A DNA stretch of 64,000 bases from Microbacterium dauci (GTDB lineage: Bacteria > Actinomycetota > Actinomycetes > Actinomycetales > Microbacteriaceae), in NCBI RefSeq assembly GCF_030065535.1, contig NZ_JASJND010000007.1, forward strand, positions 248,001 through 312,000, given 5' to 3'. The notes beneath the pieces are model-generated. The model saw only the letters and a list, made by a program, of their open reading frames with translations, was not told the origin of the DNA and searched no databases. This document shows, piece after piece, positions 54,573 through 63,159 of this stretch (position 1 is the first letter of the stretch; each line of letters starts with the position of its first letter). The position numbers and the translations under genes are program-made.

Positions 54573-55814
54573 TCAGACCGATCGGAACGCGACGACGGCG
54601 TTGTGGCCGCCGAAGCCGAACGAGTTGCTGATCGCGAACTGGTCGCCGTCGCCGAGGGGCGTCGGCTCGCCGGAGAGGCGGAACGGGACGGCAGGGTCCT
54701 GCTCGGTCATGTTGATGGTCGGCGGTGCGACGCGGTCACGCAGCGCGAGCACCGTGAACATCGCCTCGAGCGCGCCGGTGCCACCCAGAAGGTGGCCGGT
54801 GGAGGCCTTCGTCGCCGACACGGGGAGCTCGTCGACACGGTCGCCGAACACGGACTTCAGGGCGACGTACTCGTTCGGGTCGCCGACCGGGGTCGACGTG
54901 GCGTGCGCATTGATGTGCGTGACCTCGTCGGGCGCGGCATCCGCCATCTCGAGCGCGAGGCGCACGGCGCGTGCGGCGCCGGTGCCCTCTGGGTCGTTGG
55001 CGGTGATGTGGTACGAATCGGCGGTGACGCCGCCGCCGACGATCTCGGCGTAGATCTTCGCGCCCCGGGCCTTGGCGTGCTCCTCGGTCTCGAGGATCAG
55101 CACGGCCGCACCTTCGCCCATGACGAAGCCGTCACGGTCGATGCTGCCGGGGCGCGAGGCGGTCTCGGGGGAGTCGTTGCGACGCGACAGTGCCTGCATC
55201 GAGGCGAACGACGCGATCGTGATCGGGTGGATCGCAGACTCGCTGCCGCCCGCGATCACGACGTCGGCGAGGCCGGCGCGCATGTGCTCGACGGCGTTCA
55301 CGAGCGACTCGGTGCTCGAGGCGCACGCGCTCGCGAAGGTACGTGCGTAGGCGCGGGCGCCGAAGTGCAGCGAAAGGTTGCCGGCTGCGGCGTTCGGCAT
55401 GAGCATCGGCACCGTCATCGGCATGACCCGACGCGGTCCCTTCTCGCGGAGGGTGTCCCACGCGTCGAGCAGGGTCCACACGCCGCCGATGCCGGTGGCG
55501 AACTCGACGCCCAGACGCTCGGGGTCGACCTCGGGCGAACCGGCGTCTGCCCATGCCTCCTGCGCTGCGACCATCGCGAGCTGCGACGACGGGTCGAGGC
55601 GCTTGGCGATCGGGCGGTCGAGCACCGTGTCGGGACGGATCTTCGCCTCAGCGGCGAAGGTCACCGGCAGCTGGTACTTCTCGACCCACTCGTGCTCGAG
55701 CGAGCGGGCGCCGGACACACCGGCGAGCAGGGCGTCCCAGCTCTCGGGGGCGGTGCCGCCGATGGGCGTGGTCGCACCGATACCGGTGACGAAGATGCGC
55801 GTGTTGTTGCTCAT
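54573..55814 (-). CDS. fabF: beta-ketoacyl-ACP synthase II
   Basis: The 413-residue condensing enzyme has the active-site Cys164 in FASACASSTES and two catalytic His (NAHATSTPVGD and STGHLLGGTG). The glycine-rich end is GFGGHNAVVAF. It elongates acyl-ACP in type II fatty-acid synthesis. It is the last gene of the fasR-fabD-fabH-acpP-fabF cluster. Confidence 0.96.
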   Translation of the reverse strand: MSNNTRIFVTGIGATTPIGGTAPESWDALLAGVSGARSLEHEWVEKYQLPVTFAAEAKIRPDTVLDRPIAKRLDPSSQLAMVAAQEAWADAGSPEVDPERLGVEFATGIGGVWTLLDAWDTLREKGPRRVMPMTVPMLMPNAAAGNLSLHFGARAYARTFASACASSTESLVNAVEHMRAGLADVVIAGGSESAIHPITIASFASMQALSRRNDSPETASRPGSIDRDGFVMGEGAAVLILETEEHAKARGAKIYAEIVGGGVTADSYHITANDPEGTGAARAVRLALEMADAAPDEVTHINAHATSTPVGDPNEYVALKSVFGDRVDELPVSATKASTGHLLGGTGALEAMFTVLALRDRVAPPTINMTEQDPAVPFRLSGEPTPLGDGDQFAISNSFGFGGHNAVVAFRSV

Positions 55815-55862
55815 GGTTCCCTCGTGCGGCTCCGGTGGGGGCGAACCCCCACCGGGCGCGCG

Positions 55863-56111
55863 TCAAGCCTGGTTGGACGAGATGTAGGTGACGGCGTCGC
55901 CGACGGTCTTGAGGTTCTTGACCTCTTCGTCGGGGATCGTGACGCCGAACTTCTCCTCGGCGTTCACGACGATCGTCATCATCGAGATCGAGTCGATGTC
56001 GAGGTCGTCGGTGAACGACTTCTCGAGCGCGACCTCGTCGGCCGAGATGCCGGTCTCGTCGGTGATGAGCTCTGCCAGGCCGGCGAGGACCTCGTCGTTG
56101 GTGAATGCCAT
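55863..56111 (-). CDS. acpP: acyl carrier protein
   Basis: The 82-residue acidic helical protein carries the phosphopantetheine attachment motif DIDSIS with Ser41 and helix 2 (SMMTIVVNAEEKFGVTIPDE). It shuttles acyl chains between the Fab enzymes encoded around it. AAGGAG stands before the ATG. Confidence 0.97.
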   Translation of the reverse strand: MAFTNDEVLAGLAELITDETGISADEVALEKSFTDDLDIDSISMMTIVVNAEEKFGVTIPDEEVKNLKTVGDAVTYISSNQA

Positions 56112-56180
56112 GGTGTTCTCCTTCTGGTGGGGGTCGGGCCCGGCGGGCCGTTTGTCAGTTTAGGTCTGAAGCGGACGTCG

Positions 56181-57182
56181 TCACGGGAGGACGACGACCT
56201 GTGCACCGAACACGAGTCCGGCGCCGAACCCGATCTGCAGGGCGAGGCCGCCGCTGAGCTCGGGGTGCTCTTCGAGCAGGCGGTGCGTCGCCAGCGGGAT
56301 GGATGCCGCCGACGTGTTGCCCGTCGTCTCGATGTCGCGCCCGACGACGACGCTCTCGGGCAGCTTCAACTGCTTCGCGAACTCGTCGATGATGCGCATG
56401 TTGGCCTGGTGCGGCACGAAGGCGGCCAGGTCATCGGGCGTGATGCCGGCTGCCTCGATCGCCTGGCGGGCGACCTTCACCATCTCCCAGACGGCCCAGC
56501 GGAACACCGTGGGGCCTTCCTGGCGGAGGGTCGGCCACGGGGCGGTGCCGTCGCGGAACTCGGTCAGCGTGTGGTTCATGCCCACCGCGTCCGACTTCGA
56601 ACCGTCCGAGCCCCATACGGTGGGGCCGATGCCGGGGGTCTCGCTCGGGCCCACGACCGCGGCGCCCGCGCCGTCGCCGAGGAGGAACGAGATCGACCGG
56701 TCGGTCGGGTCGACGATGTCGCTGAGCTTCTCGGCACCGACGACCACGGCGTACGTGGCGGCGCCGGCACGGATGAGTGCGTCCGCCTGTGCGACGCCGT
56801 ACGCGAACCCGGCGCAGGCCGCGTTCAGGTCGTAGGCCGCGGCGGGGTTGGCGCCGACGCGGTCGGCCACGATCGCCGACACCGACGGCGTCTGCTTCGG
56901 GTTGGAGATCGTCGCGACGATGACCGCGTCGACCTGCTCGGGGCTGATGCCGGCACGGCGGATCGCCTCGGCTGCGGCATCCGTCGCCAGATCGACGGCG
57001 TCGGTCGTCGCGTCCGCGCGCACGCGGGTGATGATGCCGGTGCGCTGGCGGATCCACTCGTCGCTCGAGTCGATCGGACCGATGATGTCGTCGTTCGGAA
57101 CGGCGTTCTCGCCTCGGGCCGCGCCGTACGCGTAGATGCGCGTGTGGGCGGGGCCGGTGGGCTGGATCAGGGTGGCGGTCAT
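56181..57182 (-). CDS. fabH: beta-ketoacyl-ACP synthase III
   Basis: The 333-residue initiating condensing enzyme has Cys123 in LNAACAGFAYG, His in FVPHQANMRI and Asn in TTGNTSAASIP, the complete triad. It starts fatty-acid synthesis from acyl-CoA primers, which in actinobacteria are often branched. ATG 57182 overlaps the fabD stop (ATGA), so the two are coupled. Confidence 0.96.
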   Translation of the reverse strand: MTATLIQPTGPAHTRIYAYGAARGENAVPNDDIIGPIDSSDEWIRQRTGIITRVRADATTDAVDLATDAAAEAIRRAGISPEQVDAVIVATISNPKQTPSVSAIVADRVGANPAAAYDLNAACAGFAYGVAQADALIRAGAATYAVVVGAEKLSDIVDPTDRSISFLLGDGAGAAVVGPSETPGIGPTVWGSDGSKSDAVGMNHTLTEFRDGTAPWPTLRQEGPTVFRWAVWEMVKVARQAIEAAGITPDDLAAFVPHQANMRIIDEFAKQLKLPESVVVGRDIETTGNTSAASIPLATHRLLEEHPELSGGLALQIGFGAGLVFGAQVVVLP

Positions 57183-58102
57183 GCGCTCTCTCCGGTCAGC
57201 AGTGCCGTCGCGGCGGCGAGGTCCTCGGGCGTCTTCACCGCGACCGAGGGTACGCCGCGGAGGGCGCGCTTGGCGAGGCCGACGAGCGTACCGGCAGGCG
57301 AGAACTCGATGATGCCGGTGACGCCGTGCTCGGCGAACGACGCCATGCAGAGGTCCCAGCGGACGGGGTTCGCGACCTGCGCGACGAGCAGGTCGAGCGC
57401 GGTGCGGCCGTCGGCCACGACGCCGCCGTCGCGGTTGCTCCACAGGGTGCGGGTGGGGTCGGATGCCGCGACGTCCGCCGCAGCGGCACGAAGGGTGTCC
57501 ACAGCCGGAGCCATGTACCGCGTGTGGAATGCGCCGGCGACCTGGAGCGGGATCACGCGGGTGCCGCGCGGCGCTTCGGTGGCGAGTTCGCCGAGCGGCG
57601 CGAGCGCGCCGGCCGCGACGATCTGGCCGCCGCCGTTGTAGTTGGCGGGGGTGAGGTCGAGCTCCTCGAGGCGGGCGAGCACGGCTGCCTCGTCGCCGCC
57701 GAGCACGGCGCTCATGCCGGTCTGCTCGGCTGCTGCAGCTTCGGCCATCGCACGCCCGCGGATGCCGACGAGGCGCAGGCCGTCGTCGGCGCTGAGGACG
57801 CCGGATGCCACGAGCGCGGGGATCTCACCGACGGAGTGCCCGGCGATGCCGCCGATCGCCGCGGTGTCGGTCTGCGTGCCGAACGCCTGCCACGAAAGCA
57901 GGCTCGCCGCGACGATGAGCGGCTGCGCGACCTGCGTGTCGCGGATGCGGTCCGCATCCCACTCGGTGCCGGCGGCGATCAGGTCGACGCCTGACTGCTC
58001 GCTGAACGCGGCGAGCGTCTCGCGCGCGCCGTCCAGTTCGAGCCAAGGGGCGAGGAAGCCCGGTGTCTGAGACCCCTGTCCGGGGAAGACGGCAATGATC
58101 AC
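57179..58102 (-). CDS. fabD: malonyl-CoA:ACP transacylase
   Basis: The 307-residue protein begins IIAVFPGQGSQTPGFLAPWL, has the nucleophile Ser90 in GIAGHSVGEIPAL and His in AGAFHTRYM. It loads malonyl onto ACP. GTG 58102 is preferred because AAGGA stands eight bases upstream and it gives the family N-terminus; ATG 58111 would add three residues but has the Shine-Dalgarno directly against it. Confidence 0.95.
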   Translation of the reverse strand: MIIAVFPGQGSQTPGFLAPWLELDGARETLAAFSEQSGVDLIAAGTEWDADRIRDTQVAQPLIVAASLLSWQAFGTQTDTAAIGGIAGHSVGEIPALVASGVLSADDGLRLVGIRGRAMAEAAAAEQTGMSAVLGGDEAAVLARLEELDLTPANYNGGGQIVAAGALAPLGELATEAPRGTRVIPLQVAGAFHTRYMAPAVDTLRAAAADVAASDPTRTLWSNRDGGVVADGRTALDLLVAQVANPVRWDLCMASFAEHGVTGIIEFSPAGTLVGLAKRALRGVPSVAVKTPEDLAAATALLTGESA

Positions 58103-58136
58103 GGTTTCCATCCTTGCAAGAAGGTTCGGGGTGGTG

Positions 58137-58193
58137 CTGTCGGTGTGCGCACAAGAAACGTCCGATGCCTTGTGCGCGTCGGACAACCGACAG
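58137..58193. promoter_or_regulatory. nested inverted repeats before fabD, candidate FasR operator
   Basis: CTGTCGGT (58137-58144) and ACCGACAG (58186-58193) form an outer 8-bp inverted repeat that encloses GCGCACAAG (58147-58155) and CTTGTGCGC (58169-58177). It lies in the 106-bp gap between the regulator gene and fabD. FasR-type proteins control this operon in other actinobacteria, so the site is a good operator candidate; an RNA hairpin in the leader is the alternative. Confidence 0.5.
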
Positions 58194-58208
58194 TGTGTCA
58201 GGTCGCGG

Positions 58209-59408
58209 TCACCCGCGGCGAGGGACACGGCGACGAGCGACGTCCCCGCCGATCGAGCCGATGATGAGGGCGGTCTGCAGGATCAGCGCCTCGCGCGGAC
58301 CCGTGGCATCCCATCCGATGACATCCGAGACGCGCTTGAGGCGGTACCGGACCGTGTTCGGGTGCACGAACAGCTCGCGGGCCGTCGCCTCGAGGGATCG
58401 GCCGTTGTCGAGGTAGCTCCACAGCGTCGTGACGAGGTCGGTGGAGTGGGCCTGCAGCGGCCGGTAGATCCGCTCGATGAGCGTCGCCTTCGCGAGCGGA
58501 TCACCCGCGAGGGCGCGCTCGGGGAGCAGATCGTCGGCGTCGACCGGCCTCGGCGCATGGCGCCACGACTTCGCGACGGCGAACCCGGCGAGGGCGGCAC
58601 GAGCGCTGATGCCGGCGTCGAGCAACGCGGGCGCCGTCGGGCCGAGCACGAGGTGTCCGGCACCGAACCCCGGTTCGAGGCGCGCGGCGATCTCGGCGAA
58701 CGCGAGCTCTTCGAGGTCGTCACGGCCCGATTCGGCGCGGCCGATCACGAGGACGAGCCGCGAGCCCTGCACCCCGATCAGCACATCCACACCGAGCTTC
58801 CGCGCGGTGCGGCGGACCTGGTCGACGTCGAGCTGCGGGGGCATCGTACCCACGAGCACCGCGACCTCGCCGTGACCGTGCCAGCCGAGGGCTGCGATCC
58901 GGCTCGGGAGTTCTTCATCGGCTTCGCCGGTGAGGATCGAGTCGACGACGAGTGCTTCGAGCCTGGCATCCCACAGACCGCGTGCCTCGGCGGCACGGGC
59001 GTAGACGTCTGCGGCGGCGAAGGCGACCTCGCGCGAGTAGTGCAGGATGCTCTCGCGAAGCCCGTTGCCACGACCGGCGACCCGGTCCTCGGTGGTCTCG
59101 ACCGTGACGCGGATGAGCTGGAGCGTCTGCGTCAGGCTGATGCTCCGCAGCAGCTCACGCGGAGCCGAGGCGAAGACGTCCGCTGCGATCCACGACGTGG
59201 AGCCGGGGTCGTCGTACCAATCGATGAACGAAGAGATCCCCGACTGCGCGACGAGGCCCACCGCCGACCGCCGCCCCGGGGGCATCTCGGCGTACCACGG
59301 CAGCGACTCCTCGAGTCGCCGCAGCGTGGTCGTCGCGAGATCCCCCGAGATCCGGCGGAGCCACGCGAGTGTCTCCGCCTTCTCCTGGGCGGTCGGTCGT
59401 TCGGACAT
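58209..59408 (-). CDS. fasR: PucR/CdaR-family transcriptional regulator of fatty-acid synthesis (FasR-like)
   Basis: The 399-residue protein has a central GGDEF-like/PucR region and the C-terminal HTH_30 (SLEATARELFVHPNTVRYRL, KRVSDVIGWD). A regulator of this type precedes fabD in streptomycetes and other actinobacteria and activates the fab operon. ATG 59408 lies eight bases after the aceE stop. The symbol rests on family plus context. Confidence 0.82.
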   Translation of the reverse strand: MSERPTAQEKAETLAWLRRISGDLATTTLRRLEESLPWYAEMPPGRRSAVGLVAQSGISSFIDWYDDPGSTSWIAADVFASAPRELLRSISLTQTLQLIRVTVETTEDRVAGRGNGLRESILHYSREVAFAAADVYARAAEARGLWDARLEALVVDSILTGEADEELPSRIAALGWHGHGEVAVLVGTMPPQLDVDQVRRTARKLGVDVLIGVQGSRLVLVIGRAESGRDDLEELAFAEIAARLEPGFGAGHLVLGPTAPALLDAGISARAALAGFAVAKSWRHAPRPVDADDLLPERALAGDPLAKATLIERIYRPLQAHSTDLVTTLWSYLDNGRSLEATARELFVHPNTVRYRLKRVSDVIGWDATGPREALILQTALIIGSIGGDVARRRVPRRG

Positions 59409-59416
59409 CCCGATCG

Positions 59417-62143
59417 TCAGGACTCGCCGCCGGCGTTGCCCGACGTGCCCGCGTTGACGTCGTGCAGACGGTACTTCTCGATCGCCTGCGCGGCGAGCGA
59501 GCGGTCGACGACGCCGTCCTCGGCGAGCGACTGAAGCGTCTTCACGACGATCGACGGGCCATCGATCTTGAACTGGCGACGAGCGGCCGCGCGGGTGTCC
59601 GAGAAGCCGAAGCCCTCGGCGCCGAGCGTCGCGTACCGGCGGGGCACCCACTGGCGGATCTGGTCCTGCACGGCGTGCATGAAGTCGCTGACCGCGACCA
59701 CGGGGCCCTCCGAACCGGCGAGCTTGTCCGTGATGTACGCGGTGCGCGGCTCGTCGGCGGGGTGCAGGAAGTTGTGCTCGTCGGCGGCGAGGCCGTCGCG
59801 GCGAAGCTCCGTCCAGCTCGTGACCGACCAGACGTCGGCCACGACGCCCCAGTCATCCTTCAGCAGCTGCTGGGCCTCGTGCGCCCAGGCGAGGCCGACG
59901 CCCGACGCCAGGATCTGCGCGCGGGGGCCGTCACCCTCACCGACAGAGACCCGGTGGATGCCGCGGACGATGCCATCCACGTCGACGTCCTCGGGCTCCT
60001 TCGGCTGCACGATCGGCTCGTTGTACACCGTGATGTAGTACATGACGTTCGGGTCGGGGTGCTCCCCGCCGTACATGCGCTTCAGGCCGTCCTGCACGAT
60101 GTGCGCGATCTCGTAGCCGTAGGCCGGGTCGTACGACACGGTCGCAGGGTTCGTCGAGGCGAGCAGGTGCGAGTGGCCGTCGGCGTGCTGCAGGCCCTCA
60201 CCCGTGAGGGTGGTGCGACCGGCGGTGGCGCCGATGATGAAGCCGCGCGCCATCTGGTCACCGGCTGCCCACTGGGCGTCGCCGGTGCGCTGGAAGCCGA
60301 ACATCGAGTAGAAGACGTACACCGGGATCAGCGGTTCGCCGTGCGTCGCGTACGACGTGCCGACACCGGTGAAGGCGGCGAGGGCGCCGGCCTCGTTGAT
60401 GCCGACGTGCATGATCTGGCCCTGCGGGCTCTCCTTGTACGCGAGCAGCAGTTCCCGGTCGACCGACGTGTAGTTCTGGCCGTTCGGGTTGTAGATCTTC
60501 GCCGTCGGGAAATACGCGTCCATGCCGAACGTGCGCGCCTCGTCGGGGATGATCGGGACGATCCGGTGCCCGAAGTCCTTCGCGCGGAGCAGGTCCTTCA
60601 GGAGGCGGACGAACGCCATGGTCGTGGCGATCTCCTGCGTGCCCGAGCCCTTCTTCGGCAGCGCGTAGACGCTGTCGTCGGGAAGGCTGACCGCGGTCGA
60701 CGTGCTGCGGCGCTGGGGGAGCGAGCCGCCCAGGTCGCGACGACGCTCCACCATGTAGCGGATCGTCTCGTCGTTCTCACCCGGGTGGAAGTACGGCGGC
60801 TCGTAGGGGTTCTCCTCGAGCTGCGCGTCCGTGACCGGGATGTGCATCTGGTCGCGGAAGAGCTTGAGGTCGTCGAGGGTCATCTTCTTCATCTGGTGCG
60901 TCGCGTTGCGCCCCTCGAAGTGCGGACCGAGACCGTAGCCCTTGACGGTCTTCGCGAGGATGACCGTGGGCTGGCCCTTGTGCTCCATCGCAGCCTTGTA
61001 CGCCGCGTAGACCTTGCGGTAGTCGTGACCGCCGCGCTTGAGGTTCCAGATCTGCTCGTCGGAGTAGTCCTTGACGAGCGCTGCGGCGCGCTCGTCGCGG
61101 CCGAAGAAGTGCTCGCGCACGAACGCGCCGCTCTCGGCCTTGTAGGTCTGGAAGTCACCGTCGGGGGTGACGTTCATGAGGTTGCGGAGCGCGCCGTCCG
61201 AGTCGCGCGAGAGCAGGTCGTCCCACTCACGGCCCCAGACGACCTTGATGACGTTCCAGCCGGCGCCTCGGAAGTAGCTCTCGAGCTCCTGCACGATCTT
61301 GCCGTTGCCGCGAACCGGGCCGTCGAGGCGCTGCAGGTTGCAGTTGACGACGAAGGTCAGGTTGTCGAGACCCTCGTTGGCGGCTACCTGGAGCTGGCCG
61401 CGGCTCTCGACCTCGTCCATCTCGCCGTCGCCGAGGAACGCCCAGACGTGACCGTCGGACACGTCCTTGATCCCACGGTTGGTGAGGTACTTGTTGGTCA
61501 TGGCCTGGTAGATCGCGTTGATCGGTCCGAGACCCATCGACACGGTCGGGAACTGCCAGTAGTCCTGCATGAGGCGCGGGTGCGGGTACGAGGGCAGACC
61601 GTTGGGGGCAGCGGATGCCTCCTGGCGGAAGCCGTCGAGCTGCTGTGCCGTCAGGCCGCCCTCGAGGTAGGACCGCGCGTACATGCCGGGGGAGGCGTGT
61701 CCCTGGAAGAAGATCTGGTCGCCGCCGCTGGCGTGATCCGGGCCACGGAAGAAGTGGTTGAAGCCGACCTCGTACAGCGCTGCAGAGGAGGCGTAGGTGG
61801 AGATGTGGCCGCCGACGCCGATGCCGGGGCGCTGTGCGCGGTGGACGGTGACCGCGGCGTTCCAACGGATCCAGCGGCGGTAACGGCGCTCGATCTCCTC
61901 GTCACCGGGGAAGTCGGGCTCGTTCTCCGGAGCGATCGTGTTGATGTAGTCCGTGGTGGGGACCTGGGGCACGTTCAGGTGCAGGTCGCGCGAGCGCTGC
62001 AGCAGGCTCAGCATGATCTCGCGGCCGCGGCCGGCACCCCGGGCGTCGACGAGCTGCTGCAGGGATTCCTGCCACTCCGACGTCTCTTCCGGGTCGCTGT
62101 CCTGCGGGCCCTGCGAGTACGGATCCTGATCGTTGACAGTCAC
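59417..62143 (-). CDS. aceE: pyruvate dehydrogenase E1 component, homodimeric type
   Basis: The 908-residue thiamine-diphosphate enzyme begins [20 protein letters not shown] and has [20 protein letters not shown], the ThDP motif region ([16 protein letters not shown] ... [20 protein letters not shown] split across about 225-265) and full-length AceE C-terminal blocks. It makes acetyl-CoA, the substrate of the neighbouring fatty-acid genes. GTG 62143 has GAAAGG upstream. The 188-bp region 62144-62331 before it holds its promoter and that of tRNA-Val. Confidence 0.96.
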   Translation of the reverse strand: MTVNDQDPYSQGPQDSDPEETSEWQESLQQLVDARGAGRGREIMLSLLQRSRDLHLNVPQVPTTDYINTIAPENEPDFPGDEEIERRYRRWIRWNAAVTVHRAQRPGIGVGGHISTYASSAALYEVGFNHFFRGPDHASGGDQIFFQGHASPGMYARSYLEGGLTAQQLDGFRQEASAAPNGLPSYPHPRLMQDYWQFPTVSMGLGPINAIYQAMTNKYLTNRGIKDVSDGHVWAFLGDGEMDEVESRGQLQVAANEGLDNLTFVVNCNLQRLDGPVRGNGKIVQELESYFRGAGWNVIKVVWGREWDDLLSRDSDGALRNLMNVTPDGDFQTYKAESGAFVREHFFGRDERAAALVKDYSDEQIWNLKRGGHDYRKVYAAYKAAMEHKGQPTVILAKTVKGYGLGPHFEGRNATHQMKKMTLDDLKLFRDQMHIPVTDAQLEENPYEPPYFHPGENDETIRYMVERRRDLGGSLPQRRSTSTAVSLPDDSVYALPKKGSGTQEIATTMAFVRLLKDLLRAKDFGHRIVPIIPDEARTFGMDAYFPTAKIYNPNGQNYTSVDRELLLAYKESPQGQIMHVGINEAGALAAFTGVGTSYATHGEPLIPVYVFYSMFGFQRTGDAQWAAGDQMARGFIIGATAGRTTLTGEGLQHADGHSHLLASTNPATVSYDPAYGYEIAHIVQDGLKRMYGGEHPDPNVMYYITVYNEPIVQPKEPEDVDVDGIVRGIHRVSVGEGDGPRAQILASGVGLAWAHEAQQLLKDDWGVVADVWSVTSWTELRRDGLAADEHNFLHPADEPRTAYITDKLAGSEGPVVAVSDFMHAVQDQIRQWVPRRYATLGAEGFGFSDTRAAARRQFKIDGPSIVVKTLQSLAEDGVVDRSLAAQAIEKYRLHDVNAGTSGNAGGES

Positions 62144-62315
62144 AAGAGGCCTTTCGTCGCCTGGCAGATCGTGCCAGGAATGAGGGATCGGGCGAGTGCG
62201 GGCTTGTTCGCCTCACACAACTCGCTTGTCCTCAGCCTACCCATTCCGCCCACCTCCGGATCGCCGCGCACCTCACGTGCGGGCGCGCGACCCGGAGCAG
62301 CGTCGGTGCGCCTCG

Positions 62316-62321
62316 TAGACT
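62316..62321 (+). promoter_or_regulatory. -10 box of tRNA-Val
   Basis: TAGACT lies ten bases before the mature 5' end of tRNA-Val, so the precursor has only a few extra 5' bases. Confidence 0.55.
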
Positions 62322-62331
62322 GGACGCACCA

Positions 62332-62404
62332 GGGCCTTTAGCTCAGCTGGTAGAGCGCCACGTTTACACCGTGGATGTCGTCGGTTCGATCCCGGCAGGG
62401 CCCA
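62332..62404 (+). tRNA. tRNA-Val (TAC)
   Basis: The 73-nt cloverleaf has acceptor arms GGGCCTT/AGGGCCC (one G-U), D-stem GCTC/GAGC, anticodon stem CCACG/CGTGG with loop TTTACAC (TAC at 62365-62367), T-arm GTCGG-TTCGATC-CCGGC and discriminator A. CCA is not encoded. The next gene starts two bases later. Confidence 0.96.
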
Positions 62405-62405
62405 C

Positions 62406-63137
62406 GTGAACGCTGCACCCGCCGATCAGAAGCGCCTGCTCGACCTTGCGTCCCTCGACGAGGACATCCGTCGTGCCGACGCCGCCCGCCGCAACCCGGC
62501 GCAGGCCGCGCGGGTGAAGGAGCTGCTCGCCGAGCGCGCCACCCAGTCGACCGAGCTGACCCGGCTCCTCGGTCTGCGTGACGACGCCAAGGCAGAGCTC
62601 GCACGCATCGAGTCGGACGTCGCCATCGTCGACGCGCGCAGTGCGCGTGACGCCGCGCTCCTGGCCGCGTCGACGAACCCGAAGCAGGCGCAGGGCCTCG
62701 AGCACGAGATCGCGTCGCTCGCCAAGCGCAAGAGCGACCTCGAAGACGCCGAGCTCGAAGTGATGGAGCGTCTCGAGGGCGCCGAGTCCGCCGTGGCCGC
62801 GCAGGAGGCGCTGATCGCCGCGACGAACGACGAGGGTGCCCGGCTGAGCGCCGAGGGCAAGGCCTCCGTCGAGACCGCCACGGCGGCGTTCGACGCCGCG
62901 ACCCGCGATCGCGCTGCAGTCGCAGAGTCCGTCCCGGCGCCGCTGCTCGCCGTCTACGAGCGGCTCGCCGCGCGTGGTGTGGGCGCCGGCTATCTGCAGC
63001 ACCGGACCTGCGGTGGATGCCGCATGGTCCTCAGCGGCACCGACCTGAACGTCGTGCGCGCCGCGGCCGAAGACGCCGTCATCCACTGCCCCGAGTGTGG
63101 CTGCATCCTCGTCCGGGACTACGACTCCGGCCTGTGA
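62406..63137 (+). CDS. coiled-coil protein with C4-type zinc ribbon
   Basis: The 243-residue protein has a long N-terminal antiparallel coiled coil (about 5-175) and a C-terminal zinc ribbon (RTCGGCRMVL and HCPECGCILV). This CT398/zf-RING_7 type is conserved in actinobacteria next to RNase H or polymerase genes. Its function is poorly known. GTG 62406 is only one base past the tRNA-Val 3' end, so tRNA processing would create an almost leaderless mRNA. Confidence 0.85.
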   Translation: MNAAPADQKRLLDLASLDEDIRRADAARRNPAQAARVKELLAERATQSTELTRLLGLRDDAKAELARIESDVAIVDARSARDAALLAASTNPKQAQGLEHEIASLAKRKSDLEDAELEVMERLEGAESAVAAQEALIAATNDEGARLSAEGKASVETATAAFDAATRDRAAVAESVPAPLLAVYERLAARGVGAGYLQHRTCGGCRMVLSGTDLNVVRAAAEDAVIHCPECGCILVRDYDSGL

Positions 63138-63159
63138 GACCGATCGCGACGGTGACGCG

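Noticed and set aside
54534..57641. A 1035-codon open frame on the plus strand opposite fabF-acpP-fabH-fabD
   Set aside because: It is a high-GC shadow: composition is Arg/Gly/Asp-rich without domains, and four conserved genes with full motifs lie on the other strand.
59369..62341. A 990-codon plus-strand frame opposite aceE
   Set aside because: It is antisense to a complete AceE with all catalytic blocks; the translated sequence is low-complexity Val/Arg/Asp repeats.
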